NCBI RefSeq assembly: GCF_012849095.1
Contig: NZ_CP051680.1
Coordinates: forward strand, 310,001 to 374,000
Direction: 5' to 3'
Length of the DNA: 64,000 nt
From: Cohnella herbarum
Lineage (GTDB): Bacteria; Bacillota; Bacilli; Paenibacillales; Paenibacillaceae
This document shows, piece after piece, positions 44,116 through 53,752 of this stretch (within the stretch, counting starts at the first letter, position 1; the number at the start of each line of letters is the position of its first letter). Position numbers and translations under genes: made by a program. The notes under the pieces are model-generated. The model did no database searches and had not been told where the DNA came from. It worked only from the letters and a program-made list of their open reading frames with translations.

Positions 44116-46815
44116 CTAATCTCCTGCAACGTTAAAGCTGTATTGGCCGGAGGCTAATTGCAGTACCGTCCAACCCGGCTTATAGCCTTCGAGCAAGATT
44201 CCGACAGCAGCGTCGATGGGATTTCCATTTTCGGTTATTTTCAGCGTATTAGAACTTGGGATATGGGCAGTCGCGGTGCTGTTTACAGGTACGGTTAGGT
44301 CTAGCTTTAAGCTTCCGTCGTCGCTACGTTTCCATTCGACGCTCATTTCACCTAAGTCCGCTCGAACTTTTGCCTTGACGAAAACAAGACTTTCTTCGAT
44401 ATGGGGCTTAATCGCATAATGAATGGCTTCCGTAACGGGATCATGCGAATAATCGATGCCAGCCAAGTCTCGATAGAACCATTCTTCCAAATGACCCAGC
44501 ATAAAGTGGTTTTGAGACTTGCCGACCGTTGGTCCGTCCCACGCTTCCGTTAACGAGGTTGCGCCATGTTGAATCTGATAGCCGTAGCTTGGATGTTCCG
44601 TTTGACTGGACATCTTCAGGATCAGATCATTGCAATTGCGCCGTGACAACGCGAGCAGAACAAAGCGATAGGCAACATCGCCAGCGGACGTATGATAGCC
44701 GCGTGCCGTAATATCATTTACCAGATGGCTCAGTACGTCCGACTCGTATTCCTCATCGACTAAACCAAGCGCGAGCGACATCGCTTGCGCTGCCTGGCTA
44801 CCGGATCCATATTGCTTGGTTATTGGATCGAAGAACGCATCCTCGTATGCGATTTTAATTCGTGAACGGAGGGAAGCAAATTGCGCTTCATCGTCACTAT
44901 GACCCAATAGGGCTGCAATTTGCCGTAGTACGTCAACGATATGATAGAACATGGCGGTTTCGGGAAGCGCAATCGGAGTGTTCTGGGTAAAGCCCGGACC
45001 TTGCTCGCCAACGTCATACCAATCTCCAAGTCCATCCTGAATAATAAGCTCTTCCGAATGATTCACCAGGAATTCGATGTATTTTTTCATATTTGGATAG
45101 TGCTCGTTCATGACTTTTCGATTTCCGTATTTGGTATACAGGATCCAAGCATTCAGAATATAAGTTGCACCCCAGGGAACGGAATGCCGGAAAATATCCC
45201 ACGGCTTCTCGAAGATCACGAATTCGGGAGCGGTTGTCGGAACCATCCCGTTCGGAAGCTGGGCGTCACGTATGTCGTCCATAATTTTAGTGAGCAGGAC
45301 TTCGATGGAGTAATTGTAGATCATGGAAGGACCCATGAGATGTACCTCTTCCAGCCAACCAAACTTCTCGCGATGAGGACAGTCGGTTAAGACGCTCTTC
45401 ATATTGCTGAGGATAGCCCAATTTATTATCTCGTGAGTTCGATTCAGCAACGAGTCCGAGCATTCGAATTGACCGCTAACTTCGATGTCTGGGTAGATCA
45501 TTTGACCTTCCAAGTCGAATAGAATTGGAAGCTCGCTAGCCGTGTCGCTATTCTGCGCCGCCTCGCTTGCAGGAACGGCGCCTTCAACCTGAACGTAACG
45601 AAATCCGGAATAAGAGAAGCGGGGCTTCCAGCTTTCGATGCTTTCGCCGCACAAAGTATAATGCCACTCATACGGAGAACCCGTCCATTTTTGGTTTACG
45701 GTACCATCGTCGTTCAGCAGCTCTGCAGGAGTGAGCTTCACGCGTGAATTCGATCGTCCTTGGACCGTAATCCTGACCCATCCGGAGAAGTTTTGTCCAA
45801 GGTCGTACACGTATTTGTGCGATTCGATACGCGTAATCTTGAGCGGTCGAAAGGTTTGCATGACCTTTAACGGTGATGACTTGTCCCATTTAAGTTGACC
45901 AAGTGGGGCTAGCGTTTCTTCTGCCTTCTGCCAGGAAGACAGGGCAGAGAAAGCAGGCTGATCCCATCCGGGCTGCCAGAGCCGGGCATCGTAATCTTCC
46001 CCTCCGTATACAGTAGAGAAGGTAATCGGACCTTTCGCTGCAGCCCACTCCGCGTTGCTGCCGATCGTCTCGACCGTGCCGTCGATATATTCGATTTCGA
46101 TTTGTACGATACATCGGGGTCTTCCGAACGACTTCTCGTACTTCGCGTAACGTCCGCTGCTTGTCACATGATAGAAGCCGTTGCCTAGCATGATACCGAC
46201 AGCGTGTTGTTCTGCCGTTAACAGCTTAGTTACGTCATATGCCTTGTAGAGGCACGTGCGGTCATAATGGGTCCAACCAGGTTCGAGTACATGATCTTCG
46301 ACCTTGTAGCCATTGATGCGTAGTTCATATTGGCCTAATCCGCAAATGTATGCTCGTGCACGATGGATTGATTTCTGCGTGATAAATTCATGCCTGAAGA
46401 GAGGCATCGACAAGTCGTTATCCATTCCGTCTTCGTCTGTTCCATGGCAGATCCATTTGGCTGACCAATCGTCCGCGTGGAGCAACCCCATTTCCCACCA
46501 GCTTGTTTGGCTCTCCATCATGCGATCTTGGTTATCCCAAATTTGAACCTTCCAATAATAACGATTACGGGATAACAGCGGTATACCCTCGTATTCAATG
46601 CCGGATTGACGTCGGCTATGGACGATTCCGCTATCCCATACGTCCCATTGCTCTAACTCTGTCGCATGCTCGTTCGTGGAGACGAGAACGCGATATGCGC
46701 TTTGATTTTCCATTCTTTCTCCAGCGCTGGCGAGACTCCAACTCAATGTTGGCTGATGGCTGTCAAGGCCTAATGGATGGATCTGGGCATTCACATACAG
46801 GTTTCCGACGTACAT
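44116..46815 (-). CDS. Alpha-L-rhamnosidase, GH78
   Basis: The start at 46815 gives MYVGNLYVNAQIHPLGLDSH, the usual GH78 N-terminus, and AAAGGAT lies upstream; a longer in-frame start has no ribosome binding site. Domains are two N-terminal beta domains, an alpha/alpha6 barrel with the signature DCPHREKFGWLEEVH near residue 480 (general acid), and a C-terminal beta domain. The length of about 899 residues is normal. It is cytoplasmic (no signal) and removes terminal rhamnose from imported oligosaccharides. It is the only gene of the sugar locus on the minus strand and is divergent from the next giant enzyme. Confidence 0.93.
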   Translation of the reverse strand: MYVGNLYVNAQIHPLGLDSHQPTLSWSLASAGERMENQSAYRVLVSTNEHATELEQWDVWDSGIVHSRRQSGIEYEGIPLLSRNRYYWKVQIWDNQDRMMESQTSWWEMGLLHADDWSAKWICHGTDEDGMDNDLSMPLFRHEFITQKSIHRARAYICGLGQYELRINGYKVEDHVLEPGWTHYDRTCLYKAYDVTKLLTAEQHAVGIMLGNGFYHVTSSGRYAKYEKSFGRPRCIVQIEIEYIDGTVETIGSNAEWAAAKGPITFSTVYGGEDYDARLWQPGWDQPAFSALSSWQKAEETLAPLGQLKWDKSSPLKVMQTFRPLKITRIESHKYVYDLGQNFSGWVRITVQGRSNSRVKLTPAELLNDDGTVNQKWTGSPYEWHYTLCGESIESWKPRFSYSGFRYVQVEGAVPASEAAQNSDTASELPILFDLEGQMIYPDIEVSGQFECSDSLLNRTHEIINWAILSNMKSVLTDCPHREKFGWLEEVHLMGPSMIYNYSIEVLLTKIMDDIRDAQLPNGMVPTTAPEFVIFEKPWDIFRHSVPWGATYILNAWILYTKYGNRKVMNEHYPNMKKYIEFLVNHSEELIIQDGLGDWYDVGEQGPGFTQNTPIALPETAMFYHIVDVLRQIAALLGHSDDEAQFASLRSRIKIAYEDAFFDPITKQYGSGSQAAQAMSLALGLVDEEYESDVLSHLVNDITARGYHTSAGDVAYRFVLLALSRRNCNDLILKMSSQTEHPSYGYQIQHGATSLTEAWDGPTVGKSQNHFMLGHLEEWFYRDLAGIDYSHDPVTEAIHYAIKPHIEESLVFVKAKVRADLGEMSVEWKRSDDGSLKLDLTVPVNSTATAHIPSSNTLKITENGNPIDAAVGILLEGYKPGWTVLQLASGQYSFNVAGD

Positions 46816-46981
46816 AGGTTCAACATCCTTTCGAGTGGAGCGCACATGATTATCCATCCTAAGCTTAGCATGTTGCCTTCCGGATTTAGATTCCGAAAAT
46901 TAAGGCTTTTTGTTAAAAATGATCGCTATGTTCATCCTGCGGAACGAACTATACTTGAACGAAAGATTGGAGGCGATCCTT

Positions 46982-49900
46982 GTGACAACGATAATGGAAG
47001 TTAGAAAGCGCTTCAGCCATGCCGATCCGAATTTCGGCCCGTTACCCTTCTGGTGGTGGAGCGCGGAAGAAGTTACGGCCGAACGAGTACGTTGGCAATT
47101 GCAGAAGTTTCGTAGCGGTGGCCTCCGGAATATCGGCATTATTAATATCGCTCCTACGGGTCCTCAGTATGGAAGCGTAAGCGACAATCCCGTTCACTAC
47201 TCGGAACGCTGGTGGACGATGTTCGAGATCGCATTACGCGAAGCGGAACGTCTCGGAATGCGTCTATACTTCTATGATCAAATCGGATTTTCCGGATCCA
47301 ATATTCCTTCAAGACTCGTAACCGAGAACCCTGAATATGCCGGCTATGGCTTGCGCCGCTTGCCGGTAAGCGATCCGTTGCCGGAAGGCGCGACGTTGCT
47401 CCTAGATCGTGAAGATTACCGCTACGTTGCCGTTAGACAGGGCTTCAATTGGCTCGACCCGGTTGCGACCGCGTCTTTGTTCAAGCTCGTCCATGGCGAA
47501 TTCGAGCGGAGATTCCCGAATGATCTGGGTAAGACGCTCGGCGGAAGCTTTCAAGACGAATTGCCGCCGCTACCGTTATGGACAGCAGAATTACCAACAA
47601 GATATAAGCTTCAATACGGTGAGGAAATATATCCCGAGCTGCCGGCTTTATTCGATAATCTGCCTAATTCGGCGAACGTGCGAAGACGGGTGTATAAGCT
47701 GGCGGCAGAGTTCGCAGAGCAATCTTTGTTCATTCCGCTTGCCCAGTGGCATGAGAAGTATGACATGCTGCTCTGCTGCGATCAGGCGGGACCTGCACGC
47801 AGGGCAGACGTGCATGGCGCCCAGCGATTGTATTTGGATTATTTCCGAACGCATCGCTGGTATAATGCGGCGGGCAGCGACATGGACGGAGAGATTAAGC
47901 CGCATTCTTCGATGGTGCATCTCCATGGAGGGAAGCGCGTATTTCTGGAAGCGTTCCATACGAGCGGATGGGGCGGAACGCTTGAAGAGACGTTACATTG
48001 GCTCATTCCGTGGCTGCAAGCGGGAGTCACCTTATATAGCCCTCATTCCGTGTATTACAGCACGAGAGGAGGCTGGTGGGAGTGGGCACCGCCGGATACC
48101 GGTTGGCGTCAGCCCTATTATGAGCACTATTCGATCTTCGCGGATACGATCAGCCGAGTGTGTTCATTATTAAGCGAAGGTTCTCATGTAGCGGATATCG
48201 CAGTACATTATCCAGCACACGCGGTATGCGGGTATATGTCTTTGGCTGACGGCGGAGATCTGGAGCATCCGATGGTCGTTGCTAATCAGATGCCGCATCC
48301 CTCGCTGCAGCACATTCATGATACGTATGTAAGCATAACGGGGCGTTGGGGACGGAAGGAGCAACGCAATCTCGGAGCGCTTAGAGAAGCGTTCCGAGAT
48401 TACGACATCGTGGATGACTCGGCATTAGAGAAATCCAGCGTTGAGGACGGTAAGCTCGCGATTGCGGATGAGCGGTTCACTGTACTCCTGCTCTGCGGAA
48501 CAACAGAAATGGACGAAGCTGCTCGATTGCGGGTGGAAGGGTGGATTAAGCAAGGAGGGCTAGCGATTGTAGTCGATGTCCTTGACGAACAGCCTCCGCT
48601 TGAAGGGGCGATCTATGCGGCTTCTGCCCAAGAAGCGGCAGCGATAATTACCGCAAATGTACCCGCAAGAGTAGAGGGACCGGGGATGAGCCTGCAACGT
48701 CGCACGGAGGATGCGGATTTGTTCCTGTTATTGCCTGAGGAAGGTGCTCTGCTCAGAATGCACGAGCCGGCGAACGAACGCACGACTGTGCAGCGACTCG
48801 GTACTTATCGCTTGCGCACGGCTGGAATCCCTCAGATTTGGGATCCGGTTAGCGGGGAGATACGTGATGCTGAATATAAACGAGACAGAGAATGGGTAGA
48901 GGTTGACGTGCCTTTCGATACTTGGCCTGCGGCATTAGTTGTATGTCACCTACCATCGTCTTTAACGACGACAGCTATGGCGCAAGCTTCGGGACCCGAT
49001 TTCAAGCACGGTCCAAGGCCGGCGCACGTTCGAGGAGTACATACACCTGGTCAAGAAATCGAGATTCCGAGCGATGCGTGGCGGATTCAAGCGGTGTCGA
49101 CACTGGATAATCGATATGGGGATTTTGATCTTCATGGCGAGCATAGCGAGTATGTACCGATTGAAACGAGGCTTGTTAAGGTTCAAAGAGAGTCCGGTGA
49201 TCTGACTGGATTGCAAGCGGGCTGGCACTTGGGCGCGTATGACGATTCCGAGTGGAAGCAACGTCTGTGGAGCGAAGCGGATTATTGGTCGGCCTCGAAG
49301 GGAGTGCAATACGATCCCGATCATTGTTGGCCCGTTACTTACTCGCAAATCATGGGGGATATGAAGTTCAGAACTTGGGCTGGGCGGATGGGTAGAGTCC
49401 CGCGAAGATTTCTCAACCTCGGGTACCTGGAAGCTGGGGAAACGGTGTGTGCAACCACGAATGTCATCGCACCGTCCACAGGACGCTATTGGATCCGAGC
49501 AGAGAGCAATGCAAGGTTAGAGGGTTCGTTGAACGGCAAAACGATACAGTGGACTGGCGGACCAGAAGAACAGACGGCATGGCTGGAACTAGACTGCGGA
49601 GCAAATGCACTATTCCTTCGCGCGAAGGCTATCGTTAAGGGGGTCATCCGAGCAGCCGTTGAAGTCAATACAGTAGCTCGCCCTGCTTTGCCGAAATGGA
49701 TATATGCGAAGAATCCGAATAGGAGCTCTTCTCTAAAGCTTACGATTCAATCCGGCGATGGACCGGTGCAAAAGGCTCGAATGGTTTTCGCAGCCAAAGG
49801 CAGAGCTATCCTGATCGTAAACGGGGAGCAGGTTATCGAGCATGGAGACTTCAACCCCTATATTCGTCAAGGACAGGAGGAGCTGGATCTGACTTCGCTA

Positions 49901-50860
49901 TGGTGCAGCGGAGAGAACGAAATAATATTCGTGCTGCCCGAAGGCGTGGGCGAGGTATTCGCGGACGGGATCATTGAACGAGTAGACGGAGATGCGATCT
50001 CCTTCTGCACGGGGGAGCATTGGCAGGACGAACGGGGTAACGCCCCGTCCCTATTGCATGAAGCGGTCCTGCAGTTCGCAGAGACGGAATCGTTGTGGAT
50101 CACGGACCGAGATCATCCGCTTTCCGGCGTGGGGTGGTTGATGCCGGACTCCATACCGGATCCCAAGCCGCTTAGTTTTCAGCGAAATCCTTCCGGAGCG
50201 GATAAAGCGATTTGGCTGCGATACTCGTTGCCGATTGGGGCTAACCGGATGAAGCTGAACTGTGCCGGTAAGAGCAGATTATGGATCGATGGGCAGGAGA
50301 TCCTCGTTCGTAATGGCATAGCGGACTTTGCGCCGCAGCCTGCCCATGCTCAAGCTGCAGTAAGAATCGAACCGTACGGCATATGCTCGGATGCGGATGT
50401 GTTGAAGGGTCCTATTCGTTATGAGACCGTTCCGACACGGGGAAGGGTAGGAGATTGGCGGTCTGCACTCAATATGCCGCATTACAGCGGAGCGGTAGAA
50501 TACGAAACGACGATTGAATGGCAAGGTACAGGACAAGCGGATCTTGAATTGGGTCATGTTCGCGGAACGGCGGAATGCTGGCTAAACGGTCAATCGCTCG
50601 GAGTTAGGGCTTGGCGGCCCTATCAGTTCAGAATGGGGAATGACCTTCCGGCAGGCCGATATGCTCTTCGCGTCCGCGTGACGAATACGTTGGGTACGCA
50701 TTATGAGGTAGGGCGTCCAACCAGTAACGTAGGCGGCAGCATGGATCCGAAAGTATCGTATTGGGCGCTATCTTCGATGAGTCCGACCGCTCAGGATGAT
50801 TTCGCTTCAGGCGGATTATACGGTCCCGTTCGTGTTAGCGCGCAGTCATCGGGAAGCTAA
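46982..50860 (+). CDS. Very large glycoside hydrolase, GH106-like (putative alpha-L-rhamnosidase)
   Basis: The GTG start at 46982 is chosen because GGAGG lies seven bases upstream; the frame is open further back without a signal. The 1,292-residue product begins near FWWWSAEEVTAERVRWQLQK and GLRNIGIINIAPTG, then YFYDQIGFSGSNIPSRL, a pattern like GH106 enzymes (WfWNGxl..., YDExxWPSG). A central region EAFHTSGWGGTLEE could hold a catalytic acid, and the C-terminal third has galactose-binding-like beta domains (AECWLNGQSLGVRAWRPYQF). No signal peptide, so it should be intracellular. GH106 members remove rhamnose from pectins including RG-II. The family is read from patterns only. Confidence 0.65.
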   Translation: MTTIMEVRKRFSHADPNFGPLPFWWWSAEEVTAERVRWQLQKFRSGGLRNIGIINIAPTGPQYGSVSDNPVHYSERWWTMFEIALREAERLGMRLYFYDQIGFSGSNIPSRLVTENPEYAGYGLRRLPVSDPLPEGATLLLDREDYRYVAVRQGFNWLDPVATASLFKLVHGEFERRFPNDLGKTLGGSFQDELPPLPLWTAELPTRYKLQYGEEIYPELPALFDNLPNSANVRRRVYKLAAEFAEQSLFIPLAQWHEKYDMLLCCDQAGPARRADVHGAQRLYLDYFRTHRWYNAAGSDMDGEIKPHSSMVHLHGGKRVFLEAFHTSGWGGTLEETLHWLIPWLQAGVTLYSPHSVYYSTRGGWWEWAPPDTGWRQPYYEHYSIFADTISRVCSLLSEGSHVADIAVHYPAHAVCGYMSLADGGDLEHPMVVANQMPHPSLQHIHDTYVSITGRWGRKEQRNLGALREAFRDYDIVDDSALEKSSVEDGKLAIADERFTVLLLCGTTEMDEAARLRVEGWIKQGGLAIVVDVLDEQPPLEGAIYAASAQEAAAIITANVPARVEGPGMSLQRRTEDADLFLLLPEEGALLRMHEPANERTTVQRLGTYRLRTAGIPQIWDPVSGEIRDAEYKRDREWVEVDVPFDTWPAALVVCHLPSSLTTTAMAQASGPDFKHGPRPAHVRGVHTPGQEIEIPSDAWRIQAVSTLDNRYGDFDLHGEHSEYVPIETRLVKVQRESGDLTGLQAGWHLGAYDDSEWKQRLWSEADYWSASKGVQYDPDHCWPVTYSQIMGDMKFRTWAGRMGRVPRRFLNLGYLEAGETVCATTNVIAPSTGRYWIRAESNARLEGSLNGKTIQWTGGPEEQTAWLELDCGANALFLRAKAIVKGVIRAAVEVNTVARPALPKWIYAKNPNRSSSLKLTIQSGDGPVQKARMVFAAKGRAILIVNGEQVIEHGDFNPYIRQGQEELDLTSLWCSGENEIIFVLPEGVGEVFADGIIERVDGDAISFCTGEHWQDERGNAPSLLHEAVLQFAETESLWITDRDHPLSGVGWLMPDSIPDPKPLSFQRNPSGADKAIWLRYSLPIGANRMKLNCAGKSRLWIDGQEILVRNGIADFAPQPAHAQAAVRIEPYGICSDADVLKGPIRYETVPTRGRVGDWRSALNMPHYSGAVEYETTIEWQGTGQADLELGHVRGTAECWLNGQSLGVRAWRPYQFRMGNDLPAGRYALRVRVTNTLGTHYEVGRPTSNVGGSMDPKVSYWALSSMSPTAQDDFASGGLYGPVRVSAQSSGS

Positions 50861-50914
50861 TTTCTTTGAAATGAACATCGTTATCTTATAAATATGCACT
50901 TTCGATTTCACTGA

Positions 50915-50949
50915 AGTAACGGTACAATGCATGTACCGTTACTTTTTTT
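50915..50949 (+). terminator. Terminator after the GH106-like gene
   Basis: AGTAACGGTACA and TGTACCGTTACT are perfect twelve-base complements around a five-base loop, ending in seven T residues. Confidence 0.85.
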
Positions 50950-50958
50950 ATCGTTCTA

Positions 50959-50972
50959 TGAAAGCGCTTAAA
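50959..50972 (+). promoter_or_regulatory. Candidate cre site before the two-component system
   Basis: TGAAAGCGCTTAAA matches the cre consensus except for the penultimate base. It lies in the short leader before the histidine kinase gene. Confidence 0.4.
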
Positions 50973-51015
50973 GCGAAATAAAATATTGATTATTCGGAAA
51001 AGCAGTGATTTCGGT

Positions 51016-52839
51016 ATGAAAAGCAGGGGGGCGTTTACGTTCTTCCGTCCATTGTGGGATAAGTTCAGTAGCGTTCGTATCGTAAGAAAAATGGCTTTAG
51101 GTTACATTCTCCTTGTTATCGTTCCGGTCATTTCCTTCGGATATTATTTTTTTAATCAAATCTATGACGAAATGATGAATGAATACTCACGAGGGAAGCA
51201 AGAGCTGGTTAGACAAGCGGCAGGAAGCTTTGATGTCAGTCTTGAGCAGGTGAAGTCGGTCCATTCGCTGTTCCAATATAATCAGCAAGTTCTTGAATAC
51301 TTGAATGGCAATTATTTGACGGAGGTCGATCAGGTTTATAATTATTTGAAAGACGTCCGTCCGGCATTTTCTTTTGCTTATCTTGGCAACGAGGCGATTA
51401 AGTCAATTCGCTTGTACAAAACGGATTACTCGGTATTGGCCGTACAAGGAGAAGTGGACAATTTGAATGCGCTTCCTAACCCCAAGATTCTACAGCAGCT
51501 GAACCAGCTCAAGGTAAGCCAGGGATTGTGGCGTAAACAAGATGAGACCGGAAGCTCAGGCGTTCCTTATATTGCCTATTATCAAAGGCTATATAACAAC
51601 AGTTATGCCAGGCAACTGGCTGTTATGGAAGTCATGGTGGATGACACGATTTTATCCAATTTTATGAACACGGTGAAGGCATCTAAGGGAACGGAAGTCA
51701 TGATCGTTCACGATCATGAGGTCATATATCGGGATAAAAGCGATAGCTTCAATGCTGAAAGAGAGCAAGCGGCTTTAGCTGCGTTCAAAGGTAAGAACGG
51801 CTACTGGAAAGATGGGAATCTACTCGTTAACGTACTTGTGCGAGAGGATCTTCAGCTAACCTTTTATTTTTTCAGTCCGTTGGACGAGATGTTTTTGGAT
51901 TTTCGTAAAGAGACCTTGGTTACCGGAAGCATTCTCTTAGTCCTGCTCATCGTGCTTTCCGTTCTTTATTATTTGATCGCTTCTCTGCTGACGAAGCGAA
52001 TTTTGAAGCTAGCGAAGCATATGCGACGAGTGGATGAGAACAATCTGAGTCTATACGAGGGCGAGACGGCGAGCGATGAGATCGGATTCCTGACTCATTC
52101 CTATAACTCCATGATTCATCGGATCGATGAGCTGTTAAATAAGGTTCAGAAAGCGGAATTGATGAAGAAGGAAGCCGATTATTTAGTTATGCAGGCACAG
52201 ATTAAACCGCATTTTCTATACAACACATTGGAATCGATTCGCATGCTGGCAGAGATAAACGACGATCAAGAAGTCGTTGATGCGACTTACACGTTCGGCA
52301 AATTGCTGCGTTACACGTTATCTTCGGGAGAAAATGAAACGCCGCTTGTGGACGAATTGGAGAATATTCGCAATTACCTGGAAATGTACAAGCTGCGGAT
52401 GCTAGATCGTCTAAGCTATGAAATCCAAGTGGATATAGATATATCCAGAATATATTGTCCGCGCTTTATCCTCCAGCCCCTCGTTGAAAATTGCATTCAT
52501 CATGGAATATCCAAGAGTCGAGGCCAAGGTGAGATTATAGTGAAGATAACGGATAATGATCCGTTTATTCACATCGCCATTTCCGACAACGGCGCGGGCA
52601 TAACGGAGGAGCGACTTTCTACCATCAGGGGTGTGCTCGATAATCGATTGAATCGAAGCGAACTGCAAACCGATGATTCAGGTATGGGGTTATACAACGT
52701 AAGCGAGCGAATCAAGGTTTATTTCGGAGAAAGCTCCGGATTGGATATACACAGCAAAATGGGTGAAGGCACGCTTTATGTTGTTAGGCTTTTTAGAGAA
52801 AGGGGTACTTCAAATGCTAAATCTGATGATCGTGGATGA
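51016..52839 (+). CDS. Sensor histidine kinase, YesM type
   Basis: A membrane kinase with an N-terminal helix (MALGYILLVIVPVISFGYYF), an extracellular sensing domain (about residues 50-300), a second helix (GSILLVLLIVLSVLYYLIA), a HAMP segment, and the His_kinase motif QAQIKPHFLYNT, with the phospho-accepting His near residue 400. The ATPase N box is FILQPLVENCIHHGI and the G box DNGAGI. This is the YesM/LytS-like class. The ATG at 51016 is preferred; a TTG ten codons earlier is open too and neither has a strong ribosome binding site. It overlaps the response regulator gene by 26 bases. Confidence 0.92.
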   Translation: MKSRGAFTFFRPLWDKFSSVRIVRKMALGYILLVIVPVISFGYYFFNQIYDEMMNEYSRGKQELVRQAAGSFDVSLEQVKSVHSLFQYNQQVLEYLNGNYLTEVDQVYNYLKDVRPAFSFAYLGNEAIKSIRLYKTDYSVLAVQGEVDNLNALPNPKILQQLNQLKVSQGLWRKQDETGSSGVPYIAYYQRLYNNSYARQLAVMEVMVDDTILSNFMNTVKASKGTEVMIVHDHEVIYRDKSDSFNAEREQAALAAFKGKNGYWKDGNLLVNVLVREDLQLTFYFFSPLDEMFLDFRKETLVTGSILLVLLIVLSVLYYLIASLLTKRILKLAKHMRRVDENNLSLYEGETASDEIGFLTHSYNSMIHRIDELLNKVQKAELMKKEADYLVMQAQIKPHFLYNTLESIRMLAEINDDQEVVDATYTFGKLLRYTLSSGENETPLVDELENIRNYLEMYKLRMLDRLSYEIQVDIDISRIYCPRFILQPLVENCIHHGISKSRGQGEIIVKITDNDPFIHIAISDNGAGITEERLSTIRGVLDNRLNRSELQTDDSGMGLYNVSERIKVYFGESSGLDIHSKMGEGTLYVVRLFRERGTSNAKSDDRG

Positions 52840-53608
52840 TGAACCGTTCATGATTAAAGGTCTGATGAATATTATCGAGAAGGGAAATACGCCTTGTTCG
52901 GAAGTGATCAAGGCTTCCGATGGTTTCGATGCGCTGGAGAAGCTGGAAAACTTCAGACCCGACTTGATGATTACGGATATCCAGATGCCGGAGATGGATG
53001 GTCTCGAACTCATCCGCCGAGCCCAGGAAAGAGGTCTTTGCAAACGCTTCATTATTCTGTCCGGTTATGACGATGTGAAGTATATGCGACAAGCGATTAA
53101 ACGCCGAGTGATCGATTACTTGATGAAGCCGATCGACAAAACCGAGTTATACGACATCTTGGCGAATACTTCGCTTGAGCTGTTGAACTCGGCGCCACCC
53201 AAGGAATATTCGAGCTTACAAGACCATATCGTATCCGATCCGACGATTGACGAATTAGAGGTAAGCCGGCTCTCTAAGAACGTGAAAAAAATCATTTATT
53301 ATATCGATCAGCACTATACGAAGGATCTTTCCCTGGATCAAATCGCCGACCATGTTTTCTTGCATCCGAACTACATCAGCGCTTTATTCCGGAAGGAAAC
53401 GGGGCTTACTTTCATTCATTATTTGCATCTGTACCGGATCAAGAAAGCCAAGGAAATGATGGTCAAGGATATCGAGCTGTCGTTTCATCAAATCTCGGAG
53501 CGAGTGGGTTACGAAAGCGTGAGACATTTCTTTAATGTGTTCAAAAAATACAGCGGGGCGACGCCCGGAGAATATCGGGAACAATTCAAGCTTCAAATTC
53601 GTTGCTAA
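52814..53608 (+). CDS. Response regulator with AraC-type HTH, YesN type
   Basis: The 264-residue protein has a receiver domain (MIVDDEPFMIKGL; DLMITDIQMPEMDG with the phosphorylated Asp near residue 54; MKPIDK) and a C-terminal AraC DNA-binding domain (LDQIADHVFLHPNYISALF; VGYESVRHFFNVFKKYSG). The start at 52814 has AAAGGGG upstream; longer in-frame starts lie inside the kinase gene. It is the partner of the kinase and very probably controls the surrounding sugar genes, as YesMN-like systems do for rhamnogalacturonan genes. Confidence 0.93.
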   Translation: MLNLMIVDDEPFMIKGLMNIIEKGNTPCSEVIKASDGFDALEKLENFRPDLMITDIQMPEMDGLELIRRAQERGLCKRFIILSGYDDVKYMRQAIKRRVIDYLMKPIDKTELYDILANTSLELLNSAPPKEYSSLQDHIVSDPTIDELEVSRLSKNVKKIIYYIDQHYTKDLSLDQIADHVFLHPNYISALFRKETGLTFIHYLHLYRIKKAKEMMVKDIELSFHQISERVGYESVRHFFNVFKKYSGATPGEYREQFKLQIRC

Positions 53609-53641
53609 TGACAGCTTTGAAAACAAAACATGGACTACGCA

Positions 53642-53706
53642 TAGAACATATCGAAGGCCGAATGCTTCAAAAAGAACATTCGAACCTGAGATATGTTCTA
53701 TTTTGT
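53642..53706 (+). other. Long two-level inverted repeat between the response regulator and GH42 gene
   Basis: TAGAACATATC (53642-53652) and GATATGTTCTA (53690-53700) are perfect complements. Inside them CGAATG and CATTCG can form an apical stem. TTTTGT follows. It may be a terminator or a regulatory leader for the GH42 gene; there is no other terminator here. Confidence 0.55.
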
Positions 53707-53752
53707 ACAGACGTTTTTCATGTGAAAATAAGTGGATAAGGATGTGATGCCA

